From Bacteroidota bacterium (GTDB taxonomy: Bacteria; Bacteroidota; Ignavibacteria; Palsa-1295): DNA of 64,000 bases. The position numbers and the translations under genes are program-made. The notes beneath the pieces were generated by a model that saw nothing but the letters and a program-made list of their open reading frames with translations, was not told the origin of the DNA and did no database searches. The DNA is taken from positions 514,510-578,509 of the forward strand of contig JAJPIO010000009.1 in assembly GCA_021324735.1 (NCBI GenBank). The letters run 5' to 3'. Shown here one piece after another: positions 26,764 to 37,483 of the stretch (its first letter is position 1; every line of letters starts with the position of its first letter).

Positions 26764-28815
26764 GTGAGGCGCCCGCTTGCCATAGGCATTTTATTATTTC
26801 TGCTGAGCACACCGGTGTTTGGCAATGTTCGTCTTGCTCTCGATTCAACAAAGGTGGATTTTGGAAGTGTCAGTCTCACCGGCTCTAAAAATTTAGTGCT
26901 GGAAATATGGGACACTTCCAGCTCTGATATTCAGATAGACCGGCTTTCAGTTGGTGGGTTAAATAGCGGTGAATTTACGGTTTCAGCTCCGTTCTCCACA
27001 CCGTTCGTGGTGCCAGCGGGGGCAGCTCATACCAAGCTAACGATCACTTTTCATCCTCAGGGTATTGGGTTACGATCGGCGGTACTCCTTATCCAGACGA
27101 CCGATGGGACTATAGCGGTCCCACTTTCGGGAATTGGTGGTGGGCATTCTGCGCTCGCGCTTTCAAATAGCTCCATCGACTTCGGTAAACTTGCGCCCGG
27201 TGTGTATCGAGATTCCGTTATAATGATGTACTCAACAGGGGCGGATACTGCTACAGTCACTGCACTCGAGATCGTGGAATCAGATACATCGTTCTCGGCA
27301 CAGACAATCTCTGGAGAACAGACGCCGTTTATGTTGGCGCCGGGGGATTCCGTAGCGATCCGTGTATCATTCATTGCTACGGACCTGCTGGGTCAGAAGG
27401 ATGGTCAACTTGTGGTACTGGGGACGCAATCCTCACCGACGTGTACGTTAACTGCGATCGATTCGATGGGTTCTTTCACCATTGATCCCAATGTTATTGA
27501 TTTTGGTGTGATGTATGCCGGCGAAGTAAAGGATACTATCGCGCCCATTATAAATACGAGTGATGTCGATATCGCAATAAATGATATCGCCATTTCTCCC
27601 GCCGATGGATTTAGCATTATAGGCCCGCTTCAATTACCGATCGTTATTCCCGCTGGGCAAAGCTTACAATTGAAGATTCAAGCCAATCCTGGATACTCGA
27701 CAACAAACACCGCACAATTACAGGTCTTTTCGAGATCATCATCGCCGAATTATCATGCGGGTACGCTGATGGCAAGCGTCATTCGACCACCACTTTCCGT
27801 ACCCGATACTCAACAAGTGACCTACTTCTGTGCAGTGAGCAGCCCGATTGTAGCGTCTGTTTCTATTGTTGATACTGGCGCTCGAGAGGTGACGGTCACA
27901 GGTATCTCGGCACAGGGCACAAAAGCCGGCCTGGTATTCGACCGGTCCTTTCCGGATACACTTCAGCGCGGAACTTCACAAACTATTACCGTTCACTTCG
28001 ACCCAACAGCGGTAGCCGGTGATACTCTTATTTTACAGTTTATGGGTGGGACGCAGGTGATGAAAGCTGACACACTGCTACTTCAGCGCCTTACCTCTAT
28101 TGCAGCAACTTCTGTTGTTGCGACTGGCATCAAAGACAGCGTTCACGCTTCCTATGATATCCGGACAGCCGCCGATATGACCCCGTTTGATCTACGTACG
28201 ATCGTCGTGCATCTCGATGTGGACGATCCGAACGTGGCGACGATCAACCGATCGAGTATTGCGTTGGCACCTGGACTTTCAAATGCCACGATCTCGTCCA
28301 TTCAGCCGGAAGCCAATGGTTACGCTATAACGGTCACGTCCACATCATCGATCGCCTCTCCCTCCGGGAGCTCGCTGGTCACGTTCGATGTCGACCGATA
28401 CGTATCGATACAAGATTCTTCTCTTATTACAGCACAGATCGCAACACCTGAGAAATCGGGATGCCTGAATTGGACCGTTGATACAAGCTCCATTGCGGGT
28501 GCTGGCGTTTGTGGCTCATCGATCACTCGAGCGGTCCTAAGTGGGCATCCTCTTCTTATGAGTGCCGCAATAGTAAATAATCCCGTTGAAAGCGGTGAGG
28601 CCCGGATAATGGTAACCACCAGCTCGGAGAGCGATGTTCATCTTGAACTTGCCGACGATCTCGGAATACTTCGCGAATCGAGCAACATTCATTGCACGCC
28701 GGGGCAGAACGCGCATTTTATTGATGTCAGCAGCATTGCTGCCGGAGCTTACACCGTCCGAATTTCTTCTCCGAACGGTAGCGTTGTATCGCTGCGTTTG
28801 TTGAAGCTCCATTGA
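26764..28815 (+). CDS. Choice-of-anchor D / ASH-domain secreted protein
   Basis: Repeated ITFHPQGIGLRSAVLLIQTTDGT-type modules and VDFGSVSLTGSKNLVLEI; signal peptide; GTG start. Confidence 0.8.
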   Translation: MRRPLAIGILLFLLSTPVFGNVRLALDSTKVDFGSVSLTGSKNLVLEIWDTSSSDIQIDRLSVGGLNSGEFTVSAPFSTPFVVPAGAAHTKLTITFHPQGIGLRSAVLLIQTTDGTIAVPLSGIGGGHSALALSNSSIDFGKLAPGVYRDSVIMMYSTGADTATVTALEIVESDTSFSAQTISGEQTPFMLAPGDSVAIRVSFIATDLLGQKDGQLVVLGTQSSPTCTLTAIDSMGSFTIDPNVIDFGVMYAGEVKDTIAPIINTSDVDIAINDIAISPADGFSIIGPLQLPIVIPAGQSLQLKIQANPGYSTTNTAQLQVFSRSSSPNYHAGTLMASVIRPPLSVPDTQQVTYFCAVSSPIVASVSIVDTGAREVTVTGISAQGTKAGLVFDRSFPDTLQRGTSQTITVHFDPTAVAGDTLILQFMGGTQVMKADTLLLQRLTSIAATSVVATGIKDSVHASYDIRTAADMTPFDLRTIVVHLDVDDPNVATINRSSIALAPGLSNATISSIQPEANGYAITVTSTSSIASPSGSSLVTFDVDRYVSIQDSSLITAQIATPEKSGCLNWTVDTSSIAGAGVCGSSITRAVLSGHPLLMSAAIVNNPVESGEARIMVTTSSESDVHLELADDLGILRESSNIHCTPGQNAHFIDVSSIAAGAYTVRISSPNGSVVSLRLLKLH

Positions 28816-29432
28816 TCTCACCAACTCTGCCGACAGAATCATCCGGGACCCTCGAAGTGCGCCGCCAGCTTCGGGTAGAGTCGCTCACGCTACGCGATCG
28901 TATTAGTACCGAAGAACGTCATGAGATAAGTGAGCGTATTATTGCTATACTTGAACCGTATCTTACGGTACGGCAGGCGAAATTCATCCATTGTTATATC
29001 AGCTTTCGGTCGGAGGTGGAAACCCGATCGTTCATCGAGCGGTCGCTTGAACGGGGAATTCGTGTGGTCGTGCCGGTTGTCGAAATGCTTGATGGAAAAG
29101 AATTGCTCGTGCATACCGAGATCCGTGGACTGACGGAGCTAAAGAAAGGGCGATTTGGACTGGAAGAACCTATCGAGCGGAGCCCATCCTCACTCGAAAA
29201 CCTCGACGCAGTCTTGATACCGCTTGCAGCCTTTGACCGTAACGGCACGCGTCTTGGATATGGTAAAGGCTTTTATGATGAATTCCTATCCCAATTGCCC
29301 CGCTCTGTGGAGCGAATTGGGCTTGCGTTTGCATCACAGGAAGTGAATAATATTCCCGCGGAGCCGCATGATGAACCGCTCGATACGGTTGTTACCGAGC
29401 GGGAGATAATTCGTATCAGGGAGATCGCTTAG
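28812..29432 (+). CDS. 5-formyltetrahydrofolate cyclo-ligase
   Basis: VLIPLAAFDRNGTRLGYGKGFYDEFL motif. Confidence 0.92.
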   Translation: MISPTLPTESSGTLEVRRQLRVESLTLRDRISTEERHEISERIIAILEPYLTVRQAKFIHCYISFRSEVETRSFIERSLERGIRVVVPVVEMLDGKELLVHTEIRGLTELKKGRFGLEEPIERSPSSLENLDAVLIPLAAFDRNGTRLGYGKGFYDEFLSQLPRSVERIGLAFASQEVNNIPAEPHDEPLDTVVTEREIIRIREIA

Positions 29433-29445
29433 CCCAAATTTAGAA

Positions 29446-30708
29446 GTGTTCGTTCTTACCAGGCCACGATCGGGCCGCCTTATTTCGGGTGTTGCTCTGG
29501 GGATTTCAGAACTGTATGGAATTCCTGTAGTGCTCGTTCGTCTCTTATTTGTAGTCGGTTTGCTTGCAGCGCCGGTTATAGCACTCCTGTATATCTTACT
29601 TACGATCTCGATCCCTGACGAAGAACACATCGTTAGTAACTTGACGGTCGAATTGCCAGCGTCGTACGCGACACCACGCGAACGATTCGAGGCATCATCG
29701 AAAATATTATTCGATCGATTTATCGGCCAGAGATCAGGCAGGTTATGGCCTACGCAAGCAATAGCGATCTCGCTGCTCATATTTGCAGCGATCCTCGAAC
29801 TTCCACGTGTGGAGGGGGATAGCTTCTATTACCTTCATCCAGTCCTGACGATCATATTCTCCGATATTGCTCAATGGGGAAGTGTGCTTTTATATTGCGT
29901 GCTGGCTGTAACGATGTTCGTAGCGTGGAAAAGACCGGCCTCATCCGTGCGCTTATCCAACATATCGCGAACACCGTCTGATACAGACAGCACAAAAATG
30001 ATCGCTGGCATCGCTTCCGATCTTAGTCAAAGACTGGATATCGATCCGGCATATTTGAGAGTTCTTTTTTTGTTTTTGAATTTTTTGACGGTTGGTCTGG
30101 CAGGGGTTGCCTATATTGTTTTGACATACTTGCGCCGCCGCCATTCCAGTCAAGAAAGAGAGCCACAGATACAAGAATATGCGAATACCCCTAAAGAGGG
30201 AGGAGCCGGCGCGCGCATCCTGCTTGGTTTTTTCTTTCTCTTGTACGTCGTATTACAGATCGCGACTCAATACCGCCTGTTCTTTTTCAATGAAGTCTTC
30301 ACAACTGGTATGATCGTACTACTCATTGGACTGATGATCTCCTCTCAGGGGTTCAGCAGCAAAAGGGAGACATCAGCGCTTTTATCGATCGGAGGAGCAG
30401 GGATATTTTTGACAGGTATTTATTTACTGGCTGTCTCTATTGGAAGGATCCAAGTGACGATCGCCGGTCAATTCGAAATTGAAGAGATCATTGCCGGTCT
30501 TTCGATCGTATACTATGCCATTACCATGCTTTCTGCTAAGGCGCGAGAGATCGGAGTAGTATTGGCAGTAATATGTATTATAGCTTCGATCCTCATCCAC
30601 GTGAACCTGGTACCGCCGCGTTACCTTGTTGCCATCGCTCAATTTTATAGCTTCTTTTTTCCAGTGATCTTTGCAGGGTTGGGACTCTGGATCACATTTG
30701 AAAAATAA
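29446..30708 (+). CDS. Membrane protein with two PspC domains
   Basis: RPRSGRLISGVALGISELYGIPVVLVRLLFV and TKMIAGIASDLSQRLDIDPAYLRVLFLFLNF. Confidence 0.82.
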   Translation: MFVLTRPRSGRLISGVALGISELYGIPVVLVRLLFVVGLLAAPVIALLYILLTISIPDEEHIVSNLTVELPASYATPRERFEASSKILFDRFIGQRSGRLWPTQAIAISLLIFAAILELPRVEGDSFYYLHPVLTIIFSDIAQWGSVLLYCVLAVTMFVAWKRPASSVRLSNISRTPSDTDSTKMIAGIASDLSQRLDIDPAYLRVLFLFLNFLTVGLAGVAYIVLTYLRRRHSSQEREPQIQEYANTPKEGGAGARILLGFFFLLYVVLQIATQYRLFFFNEVFTTGMIVLLIGLMISSQGFSSKRETSALLSIGGAGIFLTGIYLLAVSIGRIQVTIAGQFEIEEIIAGLSIVYYAITMLSAKAREIGVVLAVICIIASILIHVNLVPPRYLVAIAQFYSFFFPVIFAGLGLWITFEK

Positions 30709-30714
30709 AGTCGG

Positions 30715-31521
30715 TTAAAGACCATAACCGCCCGATTTTCTATCGCCGAAAATATCGTTGAATTGATTAATGCGTTTATTTCCTGCCCGCGAGAGATCGA
30801 CATCGGCAACAAGGATCTCTTCAGCGGTAGGCGAAGCTTTTGCCAATATCTCTCCATTCATCCCGATGATCGCGCTCTCCCCACGAAAGAGAAGCTCTTC
30901 GCCGTCATTTGTTTCCGTGCCGATGCGATCAGCAAATGCAAGAGCTACTTTATTTTCGAACGCCCGGGTCTGAAGCGTTGCGTGAAGCATTCCGGTGGTC
31001 GTTACGATATTAGAGGGCATTGCGATTAGGTCCGCGCCTCCCAGCGCCACTGATCGTGCCGCCTCCGGAAATCGCCAATCGTAGCATATCAACATCCCAA
31101 CAGAAGCGGAGCCCGATCGCGTCTCTAAGGAAAAAGCAGGAAAGCCAAGATCGCCGGGAGAGAAAACGAGGGTCTCAAAATAAAAGAGATGAACCTTGCG
31201 ATAATGACCGGCTAATGCTCCCTTACAATCGAATGCAAGTGCGGAGTTATAATAGCGGTCATCTTCCTTCTCAAGAAATCCTGTAACGATCGCGGTACCT
31301 GTGGAGCGAGCTAATTCACTTAACTCCTGTGCAAGAGGGCCCGAGATAGATTCAGCTAAAGATAGAATCTCATTGCAAGTTTTGAAAAAATATCCGGTAA
31401 GTGCTAACTCGGGCAGGACAATGAGATCGGCAGTTACAGATTTTACCAGCTCACGAATATGGGATAAATTACGCGTTTTATCCGACCTTATTGGAGCAAA
31501 TTGGATACAGGCGATCTTCAT
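30715..31521 (-). CDS. Carbon-nitrogen hydrolase (nitrilase superfamily)
   Basis: Catalytic Glu/Lys/Cys contexts: LPELALTGY, GHYRKVHLF, MLICYDWRFPE. Confidence 0.9.
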   Translation of the reverse strand: MKIACIQFAPIRSDKTRNLSHIRELVKSVTADLIVLPELALTGYFFKTCNEILSLAESISGPLAQELSELARSTGTAIVTGFLEKEDDRYYNSALAFDCKGALAGHYRKVHLFYFETLVFSPGDLGFPAFSLETRSGSASVGMLICYDWRFPEAARSVALGGADLIAMPSNIVTTTGMLHATLQTRAFENKVALAFADRIGTETNDGEELLFRGESAIIGMNGEILAKASPTAEEILVADVDLSRAGNKRINQFNDIFGDRKSGGYGL

Positions 31522-32387
31522 TATTGAGATGGATTGTCCACTAGCGAAAGCCGTTTCAACGCGTAACGAACATACTCTGGGTTCATTTCGAACCCAACAA
31601 ATTCTCTCTTGAGCCGCTTTGCAACGACTGAAAACGTACCCGAGCCACTAAAGAGATCGAGAATCCGATCACCGTCATTCGATGATGCCAATATGAGCCG
31701 TTCGGCCAGCGATTCTGGTTTTTGTGTCGGATGTGGTGTGTTCTCTCGCATGGACCAAAACGGGACGGTAAGATCGGTCCAGATATTAGAGGGATGTGTC
31801 ATCCTGTACGGCTTGCCGTCAGTATCGACAGTCCAGTCCTTCGGTAGGCCATTCTCCTTGTATGGTGCGATCACTTTTTTGTGAACTTTTACCGACTCCA
31901 GATTGAAGGTGTATGATTTGGGAGATTGAACCGCAAACCAGATGTCTTCCATATTCTGCTTCCAATTCGCTTTAGCACCACGGCCCTTATCGCGTTTCCA
32001 GGTTATCCGGTTCATAACGGTCCACCCTGCACGCTGTAGTTGTTCCTGGAAGAATCCAGAATGTTGCCAACCGGTGCAGATATAGAGGGAAGCGGTTTGC
32101 TTCGAAATTCGCCCGAGTTTATTCAGCCATAGTGTAACCCACTCTTGATAATCCTCATCATCGCGGTGGTCGCTATCATTACCGAAATCAACGCCATAGT
32201 TATAGGGAGGATCGGCGAGAATAAGATCGAAGGAATGCTCCGGTAGCTGATCGAGAGCTTCGAGGACATCTCCGCAGTAAATATTGGAGACGGCTGGATT
32301 CAAGCGGAGATCGTTCAGTGATGCAATAGGCGCATTCCAATCATTTGTGTCGAGACGGAGTGTCCGATTCAGCGGAGAAGGCATCAC
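31521..32387 (-). CDS. Site-specific DNA methyltransferase (beta-class order, DPPY then FSGSG)
   Basis: FDLILADPPYNYGVDF; DRILDLFSGSGTFSVVAKRLKREFVGFEMNPEY. Confidence 0.9.
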   Translation of the reverse strand: MMPSPLNRTLRLDTNDWNAPIASLNDLRLNPAVSNIYCGDVLEALDQLPEHSFDLILADPPYNYGVDFGNDSDHRDDEDYQEWVTLWLNKLGRISKQTASLYICTGWQHSGFFQEQLQRAGWTVMNRITWKRDKGRGAKANWKQNMEDIWFAVQSPKSYTFNLESVKVHKKVIAPYKENGLPKDWTVDTDGKPYRMTHPSNIWTDLTVPFWSMRENTPHPTQKPESLAERLILASSNDGDRILDLFSGSGTFSVVAKRLKREFVGFEMNPEYVRYALKRLSLVDNPSQ

Positions 32388-34375
32388 TAAAAAAGTAAAT
32401 TGGCGCTGATCGTAAAAACCGACGCCTGGTAACTGTATAGATGCTGAGGATCAGAACTGCTTACATCGGATAATTCAAGCTTGGCTTGAAGAAGAGCGGC
32501 GTTAAAAATGCCGGCCAGTCGATTTTCGATGGGAATCAGCTTAGAGAGACTGATATTATAGAATCTTGCAGCTTCCGTGCGTCCCGGTTGCAAAACGCCT
32601 CCCCGAGGTCCGGTAGCCGAGCCATACGTTCTGTCCTCATACGAAAAATCGGCTCCGAAGTCGAGGTCGGCAAAAATGCGAGCGACAGAAAAGATCGTAA
32701 AACGCGAAAGATTGTAGGTATATTCGTCGTCCGCGATCTGGACGGCAGCTCTCACTAACTTCGATTTTCCTACCTGGAAAATTTGTGCTGTGGTCACATA
32801 GGCGCGCAAGTTCGGGTTTTTATTGAAGGCGATCAATCCTCCAGCGACAAAACGCTCTCCAATAAATTGGCTTACACCCAAACCGTATGAGAATTGGCTG
32901 AACTTCGAGCCGACAACAGTGGTAGTAGTATCTTGCCTGCCTTTGTTTTTTCCAGTCTTGACAGTCGAAACAACGGAGACCTGTAGCGGGTCGAGATAAT
33001 CTCGAAAACCGACAGAAGCTTCCCCGAATAATACCGTCGATTTTCCAGGTTCAAATCGGGAGATCAAACGAAAGCGGTTTTCGGTATTCGTGTTTACACT
33101 ATCAAACGGATTGGTCGTTCGAGTATAATCATAACTGCCGCGCAAACTGAAGTTAGTGCTGGGAAGCCCTTCCAAAGCTGCACTAAATGCAAAGGTCTTT
33201 GTATCATTCGGATTTCCACCATAATTTGCACCAAACAATAAGGAATCAGCTGGAGTATAGCTCGTTGCTGTATGCGAAGTGTAAGATATTGGTACGGTAA
33301 GTGAGGTGGCGAGTGTCGTTGCACCGGAGTCATCGACGTCTTCATGTACAAGAACTTCATTATATCCAAAATCCCGGAGCCGTTCACTGGATGTTACTAA
33401 AGTCAGTGTTGGTGCGGGCGGCGCTTCCGCTTCTTCGCCACTAACCGCAGACCCTTCCACATTTGATAACTGCCCGATGATTTTTTTCTTCTCTTCCGAA
33501 GTAGACGAAGGTGTACTCGGTGTGGCACTCGCTGAAAGGAAATCCGAGATCGGTTTCGCTTCGTCCAACGCTGTTATGGCTGCGTCTAAAAGTTTGGGAT
33601 CGGTATGAAACGGCTTTGTCAGAGGCATCAGCTCCTGCAGGCGCGGCTTTAAGTGCTGCAACTCGGCGTGCATGATCTCGGCTGAACTTTCGCTGTAACC
33701 GATCGAATCGAGAAGATCGCCAATAGAGGAAAGCACATCAGAGATCGAATCACGAAGGTCTTCGAGTTCAGAGACTCGTGCTTTGGACACACCTTTCGTG
33801 ACAATGTCCGTAGAGTCAAGCTCACCACTCAGGGTATATAGTGCCGAAACTGCTATATTGACGAGCGAATCGTTTTTGCTTTGAGCGTCGTCATTTTGCT
33901 GACGAGAGTGCTCTATCGACTGAGAGGAAAATGTGAATGGCAGAGTTACGAGAGGTGGTAGCTCGCCTCTGCTAAATTGCGAAAAATGAGAATTAGTATG
34001 CGGTAGTGTACTGATATCATTGCTTTTCGCCTGAGCTTCTTGAGCAATAGAATTCTGATTGGTAAGATAAAATATGCCCGTTGCGCCGATCGTCGTCTCG
34101 TTAAAACTAAATGCCGGATTCACCGAGTAAAAGTTTGGAGTATACGCGCCGGTAAGCGTTAGCTTCGAAATACCAGATAGATGCCAATCATAATTGAGCT
34201 CAAAGGCTGGAAGAAGCAATTGGTCCGGGGCAGAGGTATCCAGGCTTTGAACGTTATTCGTGCTTTCTCCGCCGATGCCGATCGAACCAGAGAATTGGGC
34301 TGCAGCCGTTCCTGCTAAGCATAATAACAGAAGGCTGACAGCAGTGCTAAATAGTTGCTGATGAGTCCGTTTCAA
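32387..34375 (-). CDS. Predicted outer-membrane beta-barrel protein with coiled region, unknown function
   Basis: Signal peptide ending GTAAAQF; alternating aromatic/polar C-terminal half ending QASVFTISANLLF. Confidence 0.65.
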   Translation of the reverse strand: MKRTHQQLFSTAVSLLLLCLAGTAAAQFSGSIGIGGESTNNVQSLDTSAPDQLLLPAFELNYDWHLSGISKLTLTGAYTPNFYSVNPAFSFNETTIGATGIFYLTNQNSIAQEAQAKSNDISTLPHTNSHFSQFSRGELPPLVTLPFTFSSQSIEHSRQQNDDAQSKNDSLVNIAVSALYTLSGELDSTDIVTKGVSKARVSELEDLRDSISDVLSSIGDLLDSIGYSESSAEIMHAELQHLKPRLQELMPLTKPFHTDPKLLDAAITALDEAKPISDFLSASATPSTPSSTSEEKKKIIGQLSNVEGSAVSGEEAEAPPAPTLTLVTSSERLRDFGYNEVLVHEDVDDSGATTLATSLTVPISYTSHTATSYTPADSLLFGANYGGNPNDTKTFAFSAALEGLPSTNFSLRGSYDYTRTTNPFDSVNTNTENRFRLISRFEPGKSTVLFGEASVGFRDYLDPLQVSVVSTVKTGKNKGRQDTTTTVVGSKFSQFSYGLGVSQFIGERFVAGGLIAFNKNPNLRAYVTTAQIFQVGKSKLVRAAVQIADDEYTYNLSRFTIFSVARIFADLDFGADFSYEDRTYGSATGPRGGVLQPGRTEAARFYNISLSKLIPIENRLAGIFNAALLQAKLELSDVSSSDPQHLYSYQASVFTISANLLF

Positions 34376-34407
34376 CTTAATCCTACAGCAAACGAGGTAG
34401 GGACCTC

Positions 34408-35220
34408 TTATGAAATCGCAAGCAAGCTTCGGTACACACTTTCAAAATGAGCGGGATCGACGACGCCTGCCAGCCAATATAGACCCCACATTGTAAATCC
34501 GATCGACAGTGGCACGGAAAAATTGTCATCCATTCGAAGTGTGACACTCGCAGCTTCCGCAATTCCGCCGACAATTGCGCCCAAAGCGCCTATAACGTAT
34601 TCGATGGGTACCGGTCCTGCTTTGGGGGCCATAAAGACGACCACCCAGGCGGAGATAATAAACGCCAGTGTACCTTCCAGGCTTTTATCGAGAAAGCGGT
34701 GTTTACCGAACGCGCGTCCGAACAATGCACTCGAGCCATCGGAAACGATAAGGATAGAGAACGCCGTCACCGTGATCAGCTTTGGAAAGATCAAGACACA
34801 AATAACGGCACTGATGAGCACATATGAAGCGCCGCTCAGCAGACCATGCTGACGCTCGTGCGGGCGTAGGATCCTATCAAAAAAGATGGCAACCAGGCGC
34901 TGGATAGCAGGAATAAAATGCCGCCCCATGTCGATTGCGATCGAGAATAGCGCGATCGGCACCAGAAGCATAAGGGCCGTCTCCCGATGGACATAATAAT
35001 AAACGATCGGGATCGATAACGAGCAAAGATGGATCGACTTCCGAATGATCTCGTTCGTAAACGAGATTTGGGTTGCTTCTACATTCGATGACCCGTTCGG
35101 TAGTTCGGGGTTTACCGGTCCGGACACAAATCCCGCCGCCACGCTTTCCTCATGATGAATAATAGTCCTGATTTCCACGCTTTCCCTAAGTTCGGGGGTA
35201 TAGGGTTTCGGGACCTGCAA
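34408..35220 (-). CDS. SEC59/DGK1/phytol kinase-like integral membrane CTP-dependent lipid kinase
   Basis: EIIRKSIHLCSLSIPIVYY; SDGSSALFGRAFGKHRFLDKSLEGTLAF. Confidence 0.78.
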   Translation of the reverse strand: MQVPKPYTPELRESVEIRTIIHHEESVAAGFVSGPVNPELPNGSSNVEATQISFTNEIIRKSIHLCSLSIPIVYYYVHRETALMLLVPIALFSIAIDMGRHFIPAIQRLVAIFFDRILRPHERQHGLLSGASYVLISAVICVLIFPKLITVTAFSILIVSDGSSALFGRAFGKHRFLDKSLEGTLAFIISAWVVVFMAPKAGPVPIEYVIGALGAIVGGIAEAASVTLRMDDNFSVPLSIGFTMWGLYWLAGVVDPAHFESVYRSLLAIS

Positions 35221-35256
35221 GAGTTCCGAGGACTTTATTAAACGATTATCAACCGA

Positions 35257-35823
35257 TTAGGAGAGAGCCCGAACCTTAAGTACCGGATGTATCTCTCGGC
35301 AATTCGGCGCCATACCTTCTGGAGTAAACATATGCGGCTCATCGAAAAAGCCGAGGCCAGTCACTTCGATCCTTGGCGGCACCTTGGGCTTGATACCTAG
35401 CATTCCTGGTTTTCCGACAAGTTGATCGATCATTTTACGTGCTTCGGCGAAATCTGACTTATACTGTTCCGGTGCTTTCGACGATCCATCCGGTATTTCT
35501 GCCACTATCTTTAATTCCGTTTTAGGATCCTGGATTACGAGATGATAATCGCCGTCGAATTCCTTTTTCACTTCCACAAGTCGGCCTTCGAGCGAGTATA
35601 GCGTGCGTTCAGAAGGTAATCGCTTTACTGATTCGCCAACGTCCGGCATGGGAAGCGCGTATTGCTCATCGATCGTAGTTGGAACAGGGGATTCAGCTAC
35701 AATGAGTGAATCCGCTAGAGTTTTGACGTTCCAGCGAGGCGAATGAGTATGTTCGCTCAATTCGACGCCTAACAACGTAGCGCCTCCCGCGACTACAAGA
35801 AACAGGGCTTTTAGAATGTTCAT
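35257..35823 (-). CDS. Hypothetical exported protein
   Basis: ORF with N-terminal hydrophobic segment ALFLVVAGGATLLGVEL. Confidence 0.5.
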   Translation of the reverse strand: MNILKALFLVVAGGATLLGVELSEHTHSPRWNVKTLADSLIVAESPVPTTIDEQYALPMPDVGESVKRLPSERTLYSLEGRLVEVKKEFDGDYHLVIQDPKTELKIVAEIPDGSSKAPEQYKSDFAEARKMIDQLVGKPGMLGIKPKVPPRIEVTGLGFFDEPHMFTPEGMAPNCREIHPVLKVRALS

Positions 35824-36017
35824 CCGATCTGGTCAAACAGGCGAGTACCCCCAGAAATCGCTGAAAATGCGTTAACAGTTGCAAATTCTTTTGTATATAG
35901 GTAGTAACAAAACGGCTCTTTTTCGTCTAATCCCGGAGTTTAATTCTTTTCGTACAATAAAGGAGAGCTTCTCTCGTTTTTTATGGTTTCCTGTCGGAGA
36001 TTTTTGCTTCTTTTTCA

Positions 36018-37457
36018 ATGAGACTTCCCATATTCTACTCACTACTTGTTACGGTAGGGCTCTCATCGTTCGCAATGGCACCAAATGCCTTTGGTCAGAA
36101 TGCTCCGAGCCAATCAACTCCTAGTACGGCTCAAGTACCTAAGACACTTACATTGGACGAGGCGGTTAAACTCGCTGTTCTTCGAAATTATAATACGCGG
36201 ATTGATTCGAACAACGTTCGAAGAGGAGCGATCGAGGTCACGCGTTCGAAAGACAATATGTGGTTGCCAACAGCCGGTGCTTCGGCAGGCTGGAACTACG
36301 ACTACTCGCTTCAAGCTCAGAGAACACGGGCAATATTTGCCGATACGGTGATCGGAGGAATTCCGATTCAGGTCCCGACTGGTACGGAGTCTGTGCCATC
36401 CGGTTCTCATACACTTACTTGGAAGGCTTCAGTCGGATATAATCTTTTTAATGGCGGGTCTGATTTGGCGCGCGTGAACGTTGCTGAGGCATCGCTAGGA
36501 GCAGCGCAAAATAGCTATATTTGGAATCGTCAGGTAACGGCGTTCACTGTTACAACCGACTACCTCGACGTTCTCCGGAACGCTGAACTTGTGGATGCCG
36601 CACAGAAGACACTTCAGGAAGCCGTCGCGCAATTGAATTTGGTCCGAGGGAAGTACGAGGCAGGCGTTGTTCCGATCGGTCAGGTCTATCAACAGGAAGC
36701 CGTTGTTGGACAGGATTCGGTTTCGCTGATTCAAGCTCGGAATAGTTACGAAAATGCGCAGGCAACGCTTCTTTTTGTGCTTAATGTCCCTCCCGATCAA
36801 TTTCCCAACTATACTTTTAGTTTGGTGGGTATCGATACGTCAACCGGTCCAGCCAGTCGGATTGCCGTCGATACCACAATTCAACCAGGCAAAATCGATC
36901 AGGCGATCGATCATCGCCCAGATATTCTTGCTCAACTTGCTACGATCGACGCAGACAAGTTCAGGATTGATGAAACGCGTGGCGCGCTGTATCCAAGCTT
37001 AAATGCCTCCGCAGGTATTGGCGGGTCTGGTGCAAATTCGGACCTTAGCCGAGTTCAGGTGGCGAATGGTTTGACAGCCGGACTTTCCTTGAGCGTACCG
37101 ATCTTTGACGCTATGCAAACCCGTCTGCTGATGCAAGAAGAAGAAGTGGATGTGGAAAATGCGGAGATCCTTTTACAGCAATACGTTCAGCAGATTCGGA
37201 ATGATGTTACTGTAGCCATTAACAATCTAAAGGGGGCCGAACAAGCACTCGATGCGGCGAATATCGGACTTCGTAGTGCCGAAGAGAGTTTACGCCTTGC
37301 CGAAGAACGCCTGAGCGTAGGCGCTGGTACTCAAGTCGATGTTGTCGTCGCCGAGAACCAGGTTGTAGGAGCTCGGGTCAGTTGGGTCAACGCCAAGTAC
37401 AGTTGGGTGCTGGCTCAGCGACAGCTACAATATACCTTGGGCCAGTGGAATTACTGA
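36018..37457 (+). CDS. TolC family outer-membrane efflux protein
   Basis: TLDEAVKLAVLRNYNTRI; RPDILAQLATIDADKFRIDETRGALYPSLNASAG. Confidence 0.93.
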   Translation: MRLPIFYSLLVTVGLSSFAMAPNAFGQNAPSQSTPSTAQVPKTLTLDEAVKLAVLRNYNTRIDSNNVRRGAIEVTRSKDNMWLPTAGASAGWNYDYSLQAQRTRAIFADTVIGGIPIQVPTGTESVPSGSHTLTWKASVGYNLFNGGSDLARVNVAEASLGAAQNSYIWNRQVTAFTVTTDYLDVLRNAELVDAAQKTLQEAVAQLNLVRGKYEAGVVPIGQVYQQEAVVGQDSVSLIQARNSYENAQATLLFVLNVPPDQFPNYTFSLVGIDTSTGPASRIAVDTTIQPGKIDQAIDHRPDILAQLATIDADKFRIDETRGALYPSLNASAGIGGSGANSDLSRVQVANGLTAGLSLSVPIFDAMQTRLLMQEEEVDVENAEILLQQYVQQIRNDVTVAINNLKGAEQALDAANIGLRSAEESLRLAEERLSVGAGTQVDVVVAENQVVGARVSWVNAKYSWVLAQRQLQYTLGQWNY

Positions 37458-37483
37458 GTTTGATTGATTTGCCCTTCTCGAAT

